Positions 10,496-20,643 of a stretch of 64,000 nt of DNA are shown here, piece by piece. Position 1 is the first letter of the stretch, and the number at the start of each line of letters is the position of its first letter. The notes under the pieces were generated by a model. It was given only the letters and a program-made list of their open reading frames with translations, searched no databases and was not told where the DNA came from. Both the position numbers and the translations under genes were made by a program. The DNA is from Meandrina meandrites (Eukaryota > Cnidaria > Anthozoa > Scleractinia > Meandrinidae), in the NCBI GenBank assembly GCA_963693305.1, contig OY855906.1:17069661-17133660 (forward strand), given 5' to 3'.

Positions 10496-11077
10496 TTAAT
10501 GTGTTTGTGCGAGTGTTGGTGGCGATGGACGGAAGGGAATAGGAGTGGGAAAAGAAATCATGTCCATGTGTGACGCATTTCTTTTACTGTAGGAGGCTGA
10601 GAGTGTCTTTTGGGGAGAACATAATGTAATCCTTGATGTATAATGTACTAGTTTTTTTTGGAGGCAGTTAAGATGCAGTTGACCACTACGTGCTACTACT
10701 TTAGTATTTGCGTTGCGATAATCTGGTGGTCCTGGGTTTTCTTCAACGTCACCACTCAGAGAGATCACTCTATGGAAAACATGGTACATTACCCATTGAC
10801 AGAATTTCAATTTATTTAACATTCTGTCATAACAGCAAGTGCAAAAAAAAGGTGAATTCTTATGCTTTAAAATTGTCATATGCACGACAATGAAATGCAA
10901 CATTTCACTCACACAGAACTTGTTCGAAGAAAATGAAGACTTTGATATTGCACCCAGTTCATTAAAAGCACAACAGTCATAATCAGACACCAAAAGTTTC
11001 ACCTTATATGTATTCGAATTATACTTTACGTATGTTCTATAGTTGTAAATATGAATAGTTGGAAAAATGAATGGCAT
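10496..11077 (-). CDS. 193-codon frame with a 2A-like ribosome-skipping motif, probable retroelement remnant
   Basis: Open frame of 193 codons of which only one segment is recognisable: residues 105-118, VISLSGDVEENPGP, which matches the 2A consensus (D-V/I-E-x-N-P-G-P) that makes ribosomes skip the last Gly-Pro bond. 2A-like motifs are known at the N-terminal side of non-LTR retrotransposon ORFs and of some invertebrate proteins. A hydrophobic, Cys/Leu-rich stretch precedes it. What follows (about 76 residues) has no recognised domain and no RT is seen nearby, so this is more likely a decayed element than a complete gene. The start codon is uncertain. Confidence 0.5.
   Translation of the reverse strand: MPFIFPTIHIYNYRTYVKYNSNTYKVKLLVSDYDCCAFNELGAISKSSFSSNKFCVSEMLHFIVVHMTILKHKNSPFFCTCCYDRMLNKLKFCQWVMYHVFHRVISLSGDVEENPGPPDYRNANTKVVARSGQLHLNCLQKKLVHYTSRITLCSPQKTLSASYSKRNASHMDMISFPTPIPFRPSPPTLAQTH
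10727..10753 (-). other. 2A-like motif GDVEENPGP
   Basis: Exact position of the codons for GDVEENPGP. The skipping point would be between the final Gly and Pro. All core residues (D, E, N, P, G, P) are present. Confidence 0.75.
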
Positions 11078-11929
11078 ATTTCAATTGCAGTTAAGTCTAA
11101 AAGTTATTGCAGATGAATTGAGCTAGTTCAAAGCTATTTGTGTAGATGTGGAGCACTCAAAAGGTAGCTCCCTTGCAAAATGTTGAGTACTCGAAGGTAA
11201 CTCTCTTGCTTAAAACAGTCAGCGAGGGCTGTATGGGTCTCTGTTCCTTGCACAATGGTGCATTAATCGTACAGCTGTCCAAGGTAACTCCCTTTTAAAT
11301 ATTCAGCAGGGGCTGTTTGGCTCAATGTGTTGAACAGTTAAAAATTCAAGTTGAATGTAAAATATTTCCGTTTAAAAACTGAGGAACTAAACACTACAAA
11401 AGTTCTTCTACGCCCTCCAACATGACAGAAGAAAATGTTTCCTTTCATCAAACGATTTTCAAAGCGCAAACAAGATGAAAAAAAAAAAAGACTTGAGTCA
11501 GCACAAAAAAAGCTGATCGCAACGCAACTGTTCTTTGGTAACATACTCTTTTAGCTTGTTACGCATTATGGACAAAAAGCTTGCCACTTCCGTTCTGTAG
11601 ACGTTGGTATTTATGTAAACAAATCATACGTCACATCTGACAACGTTGGAGTTCGGGATCCACATTATAGAAAATAACTCTAGTAAAAACTTCTACACAG
11701 ATTCATTACTAGCAAGCACAACAATATCAACCTATTTGGTGGATAAAATAAAGATACAGCAACTGGTTGTCCTTTGTGGCTCGTTGCCCAACAAATGAGT
11801 GGCCTGTAATCTCCAGCAAACTCAACATTACAGCTGTCAAATATTGTATCCTACAAACGAAAACAACGGTCAAACAAAATGAAGCACAATTAGAGATAAA
11901 TTTTATTAAACAACTTTTGCACGGTTTAT
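11078..11929. other. Spacer
   Basis: Contains three loose copies of a GGTAACTCCCTT-type word with GAGGGCTGT/GGGGCTGT between 11160 and 11325. No gene recognised. Confidence 0.3.
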
Positions 11930-12069
11930 TACGGTGGCCCATATAGGACATGAGCAATTTTTTTTTCGATTGAAATTTTAACTCAAATTTCAGTTACAAT
12001 AATCCGTATTGTGTAATTGTCTAAGCGTACAACTCGGATTTATACTAAAAAATCTTAGTTGTAAACATC

Positions 12070-12830
12070 GTTCAATTTTACAACTCGGATTTTTACCGCA
12101 AAAATCCGAGTTGTTAAATTTCCCAAAACACAACTCGGATTTTTACCGCAAAAATCCGAGTTGTTAAATTTCCAAAAACACAACTCGGATTTTTAACACA
12201 AAAATCCGAGTTGTTAAATTTCCAGAAACACAACTCGGATTTTTACCGTAAAAATCCGAGTTGTTAAATTTCCAAAAACACAACTCGGATTTTTACTGCA
12301 AAAATCCGAGTTGTTAAATTTCCAAAAACACAACTCGGATTTTTAACACAAAAATCCGAGTTGTTAAATTTCCAGAAACACAACTCGGATTTTTACCGCA
12401 AAAATCCGAGTTGTTAAATTTCCCAAAACACAACTCGGATTTTTACCGCAAAAATCCGAGTTGTTAAATTTCCAAAAACACAACTCGGATTTTTAACACA
12501 AAAATCCGAGTTGTTAAATTTCCAGAAACACAACTCGGATTTTTACCGTAAAAATCCGAGTTGTTAAATTTCCAAAAACACAACTCGGATTTTTACTGCA
12601 AAAATCCGAGTTGTTAAATTTCCAAAAACACAACTCGGATTTTTAACACAAAAATCCGAGTTGTTAAATTTCCAGAAACACAACTCGGATTTTTACCGCA
12701 AAAATCCGAGTTGTTAAATTTCCAAAAACACAACTCGGATTTTTAACACAAAAATCCGAGTTGTTAAATTTCCAAAACACAACTCGCATTTTTACCGCAA
12801 AAATCCGAGTTGTTTATTTCCAAATGCGTT
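12070..12830. repeat. 50-bp hairpin minisatellite, left arm, with higher-order repeat
   Basis: About 15 head-to-tail 50-bp units. Each contains AACTCGGATTTTT, a six-base centre and AAAAATCCGAGTT, a hairpin with a 13-bp stem, joined by a TTAAATTTCC(A/C)AAAACA-type spacer. The centres follow an ordered pattern (accgca, accgca, aacaca, accgta, actgca, aacaca) that occurs twice in full, giving a 300-bp higher-order period. Confidence 0.95.
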
Positions 12831-13132
12831 ACACGGACATTGTTACGTCACGTCACGTGACATTAGTCAATATGGTATCTTTGAGGTACGATTTTTGCGC
12901 TTTGGCAATAGGCTGGAGGATGTGGTCTGTAAATGATGATATACGTTCTGTCGGACCTTCACAGCCCGAAATTATTGGTCTTCCAGTAAGAGTCGGTTTG
13001 TGATCTTTGTTAGTGTGTAAAACACTGGTATGCGCGGTGGGTTAGGTGTTTGAGAAAGCCATTCTTTGGTCTTTGCGTCTATGTGATTTCCTAAATGGAG
13101 TTCTTTAATTAAATCTTTCTTTTTTTTTCCTA

Positions 13133-13641
13133 GACACTACTGTCTTCAAAGGCGAGAGATTTAACAAAGATTCAATCTTTGATATCTGCACACACTCCAA
13201 GCCGACTGAGAAATTTCAATACACGCATTTCTCTTCCTGTCACGCTCCAGGTGTGAAAAAAGGTTTTATCAAAGGTGAAGCACTTAATAGGCTTCTGAGA
13301 ACAAACTCTTCAAAAACAAGTTTTGAAGAAAAGATCAAAAATTTCAGATCAAATTTGCGTGTTCGAGGCTATCCAGAGAAACTGGTCAACAAAGTCCTCG
13401 CAGAAGTCGAATTTAAAAACAGGAAGTCGGCACTACAACAGAAACCAAAATTGCAAAAGAGATTATTGCCTTTTGTCACACAATATAATCCATCAGTGCC
13501 CAATCTTTAAAGCATTTTAATGAGCAAATGGCATTTAATCCAAGACCAACCTCTGCTTAGAGAAATATACAGAGACCCTCCTTTCATCTCCTACAGGAGA
13601 GGAAAATCTCTGAAAGACATACTTGTTAGAGCTAAACTCTA
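13133..13641 (+). pseudogene. Penelope-like retroelement fragment (region after the RT core)
   Basis: Translating from 13133 gives a continuous segment with FDICTHSKPTEKFQYTHF, SSCHAPGVKKGFIKGEA, LLRTNSSKTSFEEKI, RGYPEKL and LPFVTQYNP, the conserved order found downstream of the RT core and before the GIY-YIG nuclease in Penelope-like elements. A stop at about 13508 interrupts it. The following KWHLIQDQPLLREIY, PPFISYRRGKSLKDI and LVRAKL segment continues the same family alignment to 13641 in another frame, so a frameshift has broken the gene. The RT core and the GIY-YIG part are absent. It sits in the loop of the foldback element, so it was captured by, or inserted into, that element. Family assignment is from motif memory. 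Confidence 0.65.
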
Positions 13642-13792
13642 AAGGTCAAAGACCGTTTATCACCAAACAGTGGGAGTCGTGCTAGGCCTGTCAATCATTT
13701 TTTAAATTTTTACAGCTGTGACTGTGATGTCCGCCATATTGACTAATGTCACGTGACGTGACGTAACAATGTCCGTGTAACGCATTTAGAAA

Positions 13793-14232
13793 TAAACAAC
13801 TCGGATTTTTGCGGTAAAAATGCGAGTTATGTTTTGGAAATTTAACAACTCGGATTTTTGTGTTAAAAATCCGAGTTGTGTTTTTGGAAATTTAACAACT
13901 CGGATTTTTGCGGTAAAAATCCGAGTTGTGTTTCTGGAAATTTAACAACTCGGATTTTTGTGTTAGAAATCCGAGTTGTGTTTTTGGAAATTTAACAACT
14001 CGGATTTTTGCAGTAAAAATCCGAGTTGTGTTTTTGGAAAATTAACAACTCGGATTTTTGCGGTAAAAATCCGAGTTGTGTTTCTGGAAATTTAACAACT
14101 CGGATTTTTGTGTTAAAAATCCGAGTTGTGTTTTTGGAAATTTAACAGCTCGGATTTTTGCAGTAAAAATCCGAGTTGTGTTTTGGGAAATTTAACAACT
14201 CGGATTTTTGCGGTAAAAATCCGAGTTGTAAA
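13793..14232. repeat. 50-bp hairpin minisatellite, right arm
   Basis: About nine units of the same 50-bp hairpin repeat in inverted orientation relative to the left arm, with centres gcggta, tgttaa, cagtaa and variants. Confidence 0.95.
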
Positions 14233-14385
14233 ATTGAACGATGTTTACAACTAAGATTTTTTAGTATAAATCCGAGTTGTACGCTTAGACAATTACACAA
14301 TACGGATTATTGTAACTGAAATTTGAGTTAAAATTTCAATCGAAAAAAAAAGTGCTCATGTCCTATATGGGCCACCGTAGTTTAT

Positions 14386-15637
14386 CAATCAAATAATACT
14401 AGAAGAAACCTCGGGAACTCAACTCCATTAATGTACATAGCTAAAAGCGATTGCGCTGTAGAAACGTCTAAATTCGCACACAAGACTGTTACAGGCCCGA
14501 ACACGAAATTGTCACGCCAAAAGACCCGAACCAAGGGGAGTCGCGTTACGTCTGTCAACCATCTGTCAACCCGTTTTCTATTCACGATTAAAATAGATAT
14601 TTTGCAATAATTTGTACAACCACAAGCCTGCGAGACCCCGTTTCGGAGCCATTGCGTCAGTCAGTACAGTCGGCCAGGTTCTGATATCATGACAACATGG
14701 TCTGTTATCGCTGCCATTTTGAGGGTTATCATCCAAGCAACAACAGTTTAATTCAGCCACCACAAGTTGTAAAAGGAGTGCAAATCGAGTAAGTCGATTC
14801 GTTGTTTTATATGGCCAGCGATTACACAAACTTCGCTTTCAATTTCGCTTTCTCCGTCACATGCAAACTTAAATAAAATTATAATATAGATAGGAGTCTG
14901 CGCGCGCTCTGATTGGCTAAAAACCTATGTTTTATCAGAGTATAAAACATAGAAAAATCATGTTTTATTGTTTTTCGTCAGCTTTCTTCGAGTGCTTCGC
15001 GCCTCGTTGGCTATAACCACTCGAATCCAACAGGGGCGAATGGAATATTTGTTTTTATTAAATTGCTTTTTACTGAAGTATAAATCCACTGGACATTTCA
15101 TTTTGATGTAAACGAAGTGATAGTATGAAGAGGCGGGAAAATTTGTGGCGCGGTGTTCACTCCTTGAGTTTAATGATACACGCAACGACAGCGAGCGAGA
15201 GAGTTTTCTTTCGAAGATTTTCCTTGACAATCTCCTCTTAAATCGTCTATTCATGGTGGAAAATTGCGACAACAATTAAGGTTTACGGGAAGATCCGAAG
15301 CAATAGCTTTTCTGGAAATTATACGCCTTGTGCAAGACAAGCGAAGCAAGTGTTTACATATTGTACTTGTTTACGGCTCCACGGCTGTCATCTAGACTAC
15401 TGCTGAAACGAAATTGCACTCAGAGTCGGTGAAGTTTATTGAAGTTCAAAAGGACAAGATAAAGATTGAAAGGTAACAAACTTACGTTGAACAATGAATG
15501 AAATTGTGTCAGTTTTCTGGTCTTCCGGTAAACTATTTGCTGCTTTTCATCTTCGTTCAATCGCTCGTTGTACATTTACAAGTATTTTAATTTAACTTTC
15601 CACTCGCGGCGTCTAAAATCTATATCATAAAGCAAAG
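14386..15637. other. Spacer with repeated host-type blocks
   Basis: No gene recognised. The block GCGATTACACAAACTTCGCTTTC at about 14818-14840 recurs at about 29852 and partly at 30989. A short inverted repeat of ATGTTTTAT words occurs at 14925-14970. Confidence 0.3.
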
Positions 15638-15805
15638 AAAGAAGCCTAAGCCATGTTTTATACTGTCATAAAACACTCCGGACATTTGAGAACACTCCAG
15701 AAATGTAGAAAACATTCGCCTGCGGCTCATGTTTTCTACATTTCCTCGTGTTCTCAAATGCCCGTCGTGTTTTATGACAGTATAAAACATGGCTTAGGCT
15801 TCTTT
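15638..15805. mobile_element. Palindromic hairpin MITE
   Basis: 168-bp near-palindrome with arms beginning AAAGAAGCCTAAGCCATG and ending CATGGCTTAGGCTTCTTT. Each arm is about 70-80 bp around a small loop at about 15715-15725. No clear target duplication. Confidence 0.7.
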
Positions 15806-15894
15806 ATTTGTTAAATACAATATGTTCACAATCCCTGTCTTCTGCGACCGCTATTTTGATTGCTTATACTGTGAGTTTTGTTGTTCATTCTTTA

Positions 15895-16010
15895 CTTGCG
15901 GAAGGGTCCTCTCGCTTTTGGGATAGGTAGTCTTCTACTAGGAATAAATCTCGCTCCAGATTTTATCTTGTCGTTGAAACTAGAGTGTTCTTCTGGTCGC
16001 TTCTATTTAA
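15895..16010. repeat. Flanking repeat unit carrying the Kolobok insertion (left part)
   Basis: This 116-bp block (TTACTTGCGGAAGGGTCCTC ... CTGGTCGCTTCT) is nearly identical to 29446-29560. Here it is interrupted at TTAA by the Kolobok element; there it is not. Confidence 0.85.
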
Positions 16011-16056
16011 AGGCCCATTTTCACCCTTAATGCATTGTGCCCCGCGAGCCGTTTTT

Positions 16057-16880
16057 AAGCGATGACGTCATTTTATGACGTCATCGGTTAATGCTGTAGA
16101 GCGGAAAAGCGATGGAATTTATGGAATTTTTGGTGTGATAATTACTCCCTGAATTGAACCGAAGAGTAATGGGAACTAGGTGCATTGTTTGTATTCTTTT
16201 TGAGATTCGCCATCTTGTTTTTTGGCAAAGGAAGATATTTTTTTGCAGCTTGTATCATCACCGATCGGCAAACCTTATTTTATTTGTAGCTGTTAAATTG
16301 AGATTTCGAGTCTGGAGTGAGTGTTGCACTTTATCAGTTATCGAATAAATTTGGCATAAAGTTAAGGAGTGATGTCTGTCGTGACTGCAGACGAAGTAAC
16401 CGATTATTAGCAGTTTTGAAACATCTGTTGAAAAGGTGAGCCATCGTAAACCTTTTTAAGCGATGACGTCATTTTATGACGTCATCGGTTAATGCTGTAA
16501 AGTGGAAAAGCGATGGAATTTATGGAATTTTTGGTGTGATAATTACTCCCTGAATTGAACCGAAGAGCAATGGGAACTAGGTGCATTGTTTGTATTCTTT
16601 TTGAGATCCGCCGTCTTGTTTTTTGGCAAAGGAAGATATTTTTTGCAGCTTGTATCATCACCAATCGGCAAACCTTATTTCATTTGTAGCTGTTAAATTG
16701 AGATTTCGAGTCTGGAGTGAGTGTTGCACTTTATCAGTTATCGAATAAATTTGGCATAAAGTTAAGAAGTGATGTCTGTCGTGACTGCAGACGAAGCAAC
16801 CGATTATTAGCAGTTTTGAAACATCTGTTGAAAAGGTGAGCCATCTTAAACCTTTTTTTAAGCGATGACGATGACGTGAT
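16057..16880. repeat. 401-bp subterminal tandem repeat of the Kolobok element
   Basis: Two full copies (16057-16457 and 16458-16859) and the start of a third. Copies one and two open with GATGACGTCA...TGACGTCATC, an inverted pair of CRE-type octamers; the third is decayed there. The copies differ by few substitutions. Frames across them are not supported as genes. Confidence 0.95.
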
Positions 16881-16883
16881 CGA

Positions 16884-18890
16884 TTAATCTCGCCGTGCGA
16901 GTGGACAGGATCTGTTGTTGTCTGTTGCCTGTTGTGATCAACCGATCTGTAGAAGCGAATACTGGGAAAAGAAATCAAGTCAACTCAACAAGAAATCGTC
17001 GCATAGAACTCAAAGCAAAATACTCCTGGGCCGTTAGAAAGGACTAATTTAAAGCATAAACGAAAGAAACAAATTATATTTGATGCGTTCTGTAAGATTT
17101 AGTAAACAGAAATCTCTCCATTCTTTAAAACAAAAGGTGTAAACAATTTTAGACAGCGTTTGACCTTGCATCGTATATCGTATATCGTATGTCACGCCAA
17201 GATAACGCAATTTTTGTTGAACAATCATTCAGCACAGAAGTTGTCACAGTTACTTTTATTTACCCTAATTTTTGAACAAATGTCCTGAAAATTATCAAAG
17301 ACCCCTTGTGAAACGTCATCGCTTCTGCATGCATCGCGTGCCGTTTATTTCCAATTTCTCGTACCGTCAAATGGGAGTGACTATTCAGCACTCAGTTGAT
17401 GTTGTGAGACTTCTCATTTTTCCATACATGAAGTATAAATCACACTTAACATTTTTGAGTTATTTTTTCAAAAAAAATAACTCTTAGTCGGCGCGATGGA
17501 CCGTGTAGTCAGTCAGTGGAGTATGTTTGTATCTCACACCAATCAGGTTTGAGGTACTATCAGAACCAATGAAATTGCAGTATATAAAGGGAAGTAATCT
17601 GACACAGTTGTAAGCGAACAATTTCATTCGAAGATTTTCGATTTGTAGCAGGCGGAATCCGTGAGTTGTGAATTAACCCCGGATTTGAAACGCTCGCCTG
17701 CTTACAACGCACACGCCGCCAGCAAAAGACCCAACACTAAATTGTTATTCAAGCGTTCCTGTAGGACGGGCTAGTTTCGCTGACCGTAGTAGAAATTGCA
17801 TAAAGCATTTGCACAAAGCAGATTTGAAGAATAATGTTCTCATTGTGATGTTAATACTGTGTCATAAAAATGGCAAGGAATCTTCTTCAGAGTGTGTTGT
17901 GGCCTCTTGTTTTAAGAGTTTGTGACAAGGAAACTTCTTAAATTTAATACTGCTTGAGACTCCGTGTCGCCAACTGAAAACCGCAATTAATTTAATTAGT
18001 CTCTTTAGCGTCTTGCTCCGCGATTAGCTGACTCTCGGGCAAGTAGCGTTTATGTTTATACCTTAAACACACCACGTTTAGACATTTTATTAACCGGTAT
18101 GGGTATTGAATTTAAAATGGTTTTGCTTTAAAAATTAACTACGATCGATAGCGGCAACAGGCTAGAATAAGAGCATGTCATTCCGTGACAGTTTGATAAC
18201 TAAAATTAATTAGTTCTTGTTCCTGTTTGTTGAATGAAAATTTACATTTACGACAGGAAACAAATACTCCAGGTGTACTACACTTAAAAAGCCTTCCTAA
18301 AACTATAGCTTTTGATTTGATTCTTTTATTACTTCGTTTATTACTTTTCGATTACTCAATGGAGACATGGTGTTTTCAAGAAAAACAAAACAAAGTGTCA
18401 TGTTACAAAAGTGAGATAAACAAAAGTGTCATGTTACATGCGTTTTAAAAAACAAAGGTATCGTTTTACAGTGTTTGACAAAAACACAAAAGTATCCTGT
18501 AACGAACAAAAGTATCGCGTTACGGCCGTAAAAAACCTAGCAACAAAATAAGCGCTAACAGAATAAGCCATTCCGTGACATTTTGACAATTAAATTACTT
18601 CTTGTTTTTTCTAAATGATACAAATTTACAATTGAACGAAACAGGTTTGACGTAACAAATTGCACGTAAAAATTATTTTGTGTGCAACATTTTTTTTTTT
18701 CAAAAAATGCCCCTTAGTCGTAGCAAGGGGCTATGTAGTTGGTGATACACCATGCACAAGTAGCTCAACCATCCCAACAGGACTAACACCCAGTCTTACC
18801 CCAAGCAACCCAATCAATTGAAAAAAATAACTCCTGCACGCTTAGCGTGCCTATGTTTTTTTCAAGTTTAAAAAAGTGTCAACAGTAGGA
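16884..18890. other. Kolobok 5' non-coding region with a possible promoter
   Basis: Two kilobases without a recognised coding exon. A TATA-like TATATAAAGG at about 17581 followed 70 bp later by a donor-like CC|GTGAGT (about 17661) could mark a promoter and untranslated first exon, but this is speculative. At 18385-18535 there are loose repeats of CAAAAGTATC and ATGTTAC words. Confidence 0.3.
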
Positions 18891-18892
18891 TT

Positions 18893-18957
18893 TAAACCCG
18901 GGCCGTCGGATTACCGCGCGGGAACGCTATCCACTAGGCTACCGACGATCAGCTGCG
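18893..18957 (-). repeat. tRNA-like sequence, degenerate (tRNA pseudogene or SINE head)
   Basis: On the minus strand, TAGCCTAGTGGATAGCG resembles a tRNA A box and GGGTTTAAATCC a B box. A seven-pair acceptor stem with several wobbles can be drawn, but anticodon and T stems are poor. A run of T follows, as at a Pol III terminator. Treated as tRNA-derived, not as a working tRNA gene. Confidence 0.45.
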
Positions 18958-19023
18958 ATAAATCGTAAAATTTTGGCTATATATCCTAACCTCAATATAA
19001 AGCTAACCGCAAGCAAACTAAGC

Positions 19024-19150
19024 TAACGTAGGCTAACCGGAGTGCTTTTTAGGCTAAACGGAGTGCTAGTAGGCTAACCGGAGTGCATAGTAGGCTAACC
19101 GAAGTGTATAGTAGGCTAACCGCAGTGCTAAATAGGCTAAAAGTGCTGTT
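19024..19150. repeat. About 22-bp minisatellite (TAGGCTAACCGGAGTGC)
   Basis: Six imperfect copies of a TAGGCTAACCGGAGTGC(ATAG) unit. Confidence 0.85.
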
Positions 19151-19409
19151 TTGTATTCACTACATGAACTGAGTGTTACGTGGTATAAAAATGTCATGAG
19201 GTGTCTCCCTATTGTCTCACAACATCAACTGAGTGCAGAATAGTCACTCCCACCGTCCGTCATTTCCAAAGCCATCCTGTACATATCTTTCAAGTTATCC
19301 CTGTAAATACGTTCCTTGTTTATCTTTTTTCAGTTTTCTTGTAATATTTTGTAAATAGTCTGTATATAATTGCAAATTTTACCAATTGAAGTGGAGGAGG
19401 TTTGTCAAC

Positions 19410-20572
19410 ATGGCGGCTACTACGCGCCGTCGTGTTGGAAGGCCAAAGCTTCCTGGTTCTGTGAAGGCGGTTCGCTTGCGGGAATCGGTTTTCAATCTCT
19501 GGAGAGACAGGAAAGAGATCCTTGGCTTCGCTGAGGAAACGGACAGTGAGTTTGCAGAATTCTTACTGCATCGAAGGTGAGGTTTTGGAATGATTTTGCA
19601 GTCGATTCCTCTTTAGAGCGAACTCATCTCGGCAAGTAGTCTTGAAGTTTGTTTTGGTTGTGGCTTTTTAGGACTTCTGCAAGCACAAGTACAGCTAACA
19701 CACCACAAGCACCATCAGCAGCCACGAATTTATCTTTGTCTTATGAAAGTGATGGTTCGGGTAAGTGTTCTCGTTCAACATGTTTATAATAAGCTCATAT
19801 AAGGCATCTTATAATTACAGTGAAAACCTGCATTTACTTGTCCCAAGTTAGCCTAAACAGGTTCTTACATAAATGGTAATTACCACAAACTGAGGCTATT
19901 TAGATTATTTATTTCCAAATAACAATTATTCTTTACCTTAGCTTGTTGCTTCTAATATTTGTGAGTAGGATTCACCCTTCTTTTTGGTGACATTTTCATA
20001 CCAAATAAAAATGAATATGTAAAAATGAATAAAATAGAAAACTTTTGAAGCAACACAACATCATATGTATGTAGTACCCTAAAAGTGAACATTTGTAATC
20101 AACAATTTTTAGAAAATAGGAACCCTTTTTCCAAGTTATAGGCGAAAGAGGTTATGTCTATAACTATTGAGTGGCTCTAACCAGCAAATTTTAGTCAAAC
20201 AGGTTCCTGCTCAAGCATTTTTACATTACATGATCACCATACAATCACCAATTATTTTTAATTATTTTAGGGTATATCAGTGTTCTCTATATTTTTTTGT
20301 GTGCGAGTTTTCATAGCTTTATACAATGTTCATTTGTTTGTTCCAGTTGCAGTTCCCTTATTTTCCACCCCAGTTCGTGGAAATGTCCAGGCACATTCAA
20401 GTTTTGTTGATGTCACAGGGCTATCAGACATGGGGAAACCTGGACAATCAAGTCAAACAGATCAGTGGCTGACAAGAAGCCAATTGTTTGATCTCAGTAA
20501 TGGCAGCTTTACTGGCAATCCTTTCTCTGTTGTTGCTGGTGACAGTGGCAGTGATGTGCCAAGTGCAGACAG

Positions 20573-20643
<71 letters not shown>

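Larger units (their letters stand above)
11930..14379. mobile_element. Foldback/long-TIR element with hairpin-array arms and captured retroelement fragment
   Basis: 2450-bp element. The left end TACGGTGGCCCATATAGG (11930) is mirrored at the right end (14379), and GTTTAT lies outside both ends (11924-11929 and 14380-14385), a likely 6-bp target duplication. The arms are 945 bp (11930-12874) and 644 bp (13736-14379). From outside in, each has a unique part of about 150 bp, an array of 50-bp hairpin units, then a unique segment ending at the motif ACGTCACGTCACGTGAC and ATTAGTCAATATGG. The length difference is mostly array copy number (about 15 versus 9 units). The 861-bp loop carries part of a Penelope-like reading frame. 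No transposase of its own; superfamily not assigned. Confidence 0.85.

Noticed and set aside
12986..13133. Intron inside the foldback loop (donor GTAAGA, acceptor TTTTTTTTTCCTAG)
   Set aside because: The sites look good, but the exon phases do not match the Penelope-like frame and the upstream frame has no recognisable content.
12070..14232. CRISPR-like appearance of regularly spaced palindromic repeats
   Set aside because: The spacers are also repeated, units are 50-bp tandem copies in inverted arms, and the context is eukaryotic; no cas genes.
18893..18957. Functional tRNA gene
   Set aside because: The A and B boxes are recognisable, but the anticodon and T stems do not pair well, so it is listed only as tRNA-derived.
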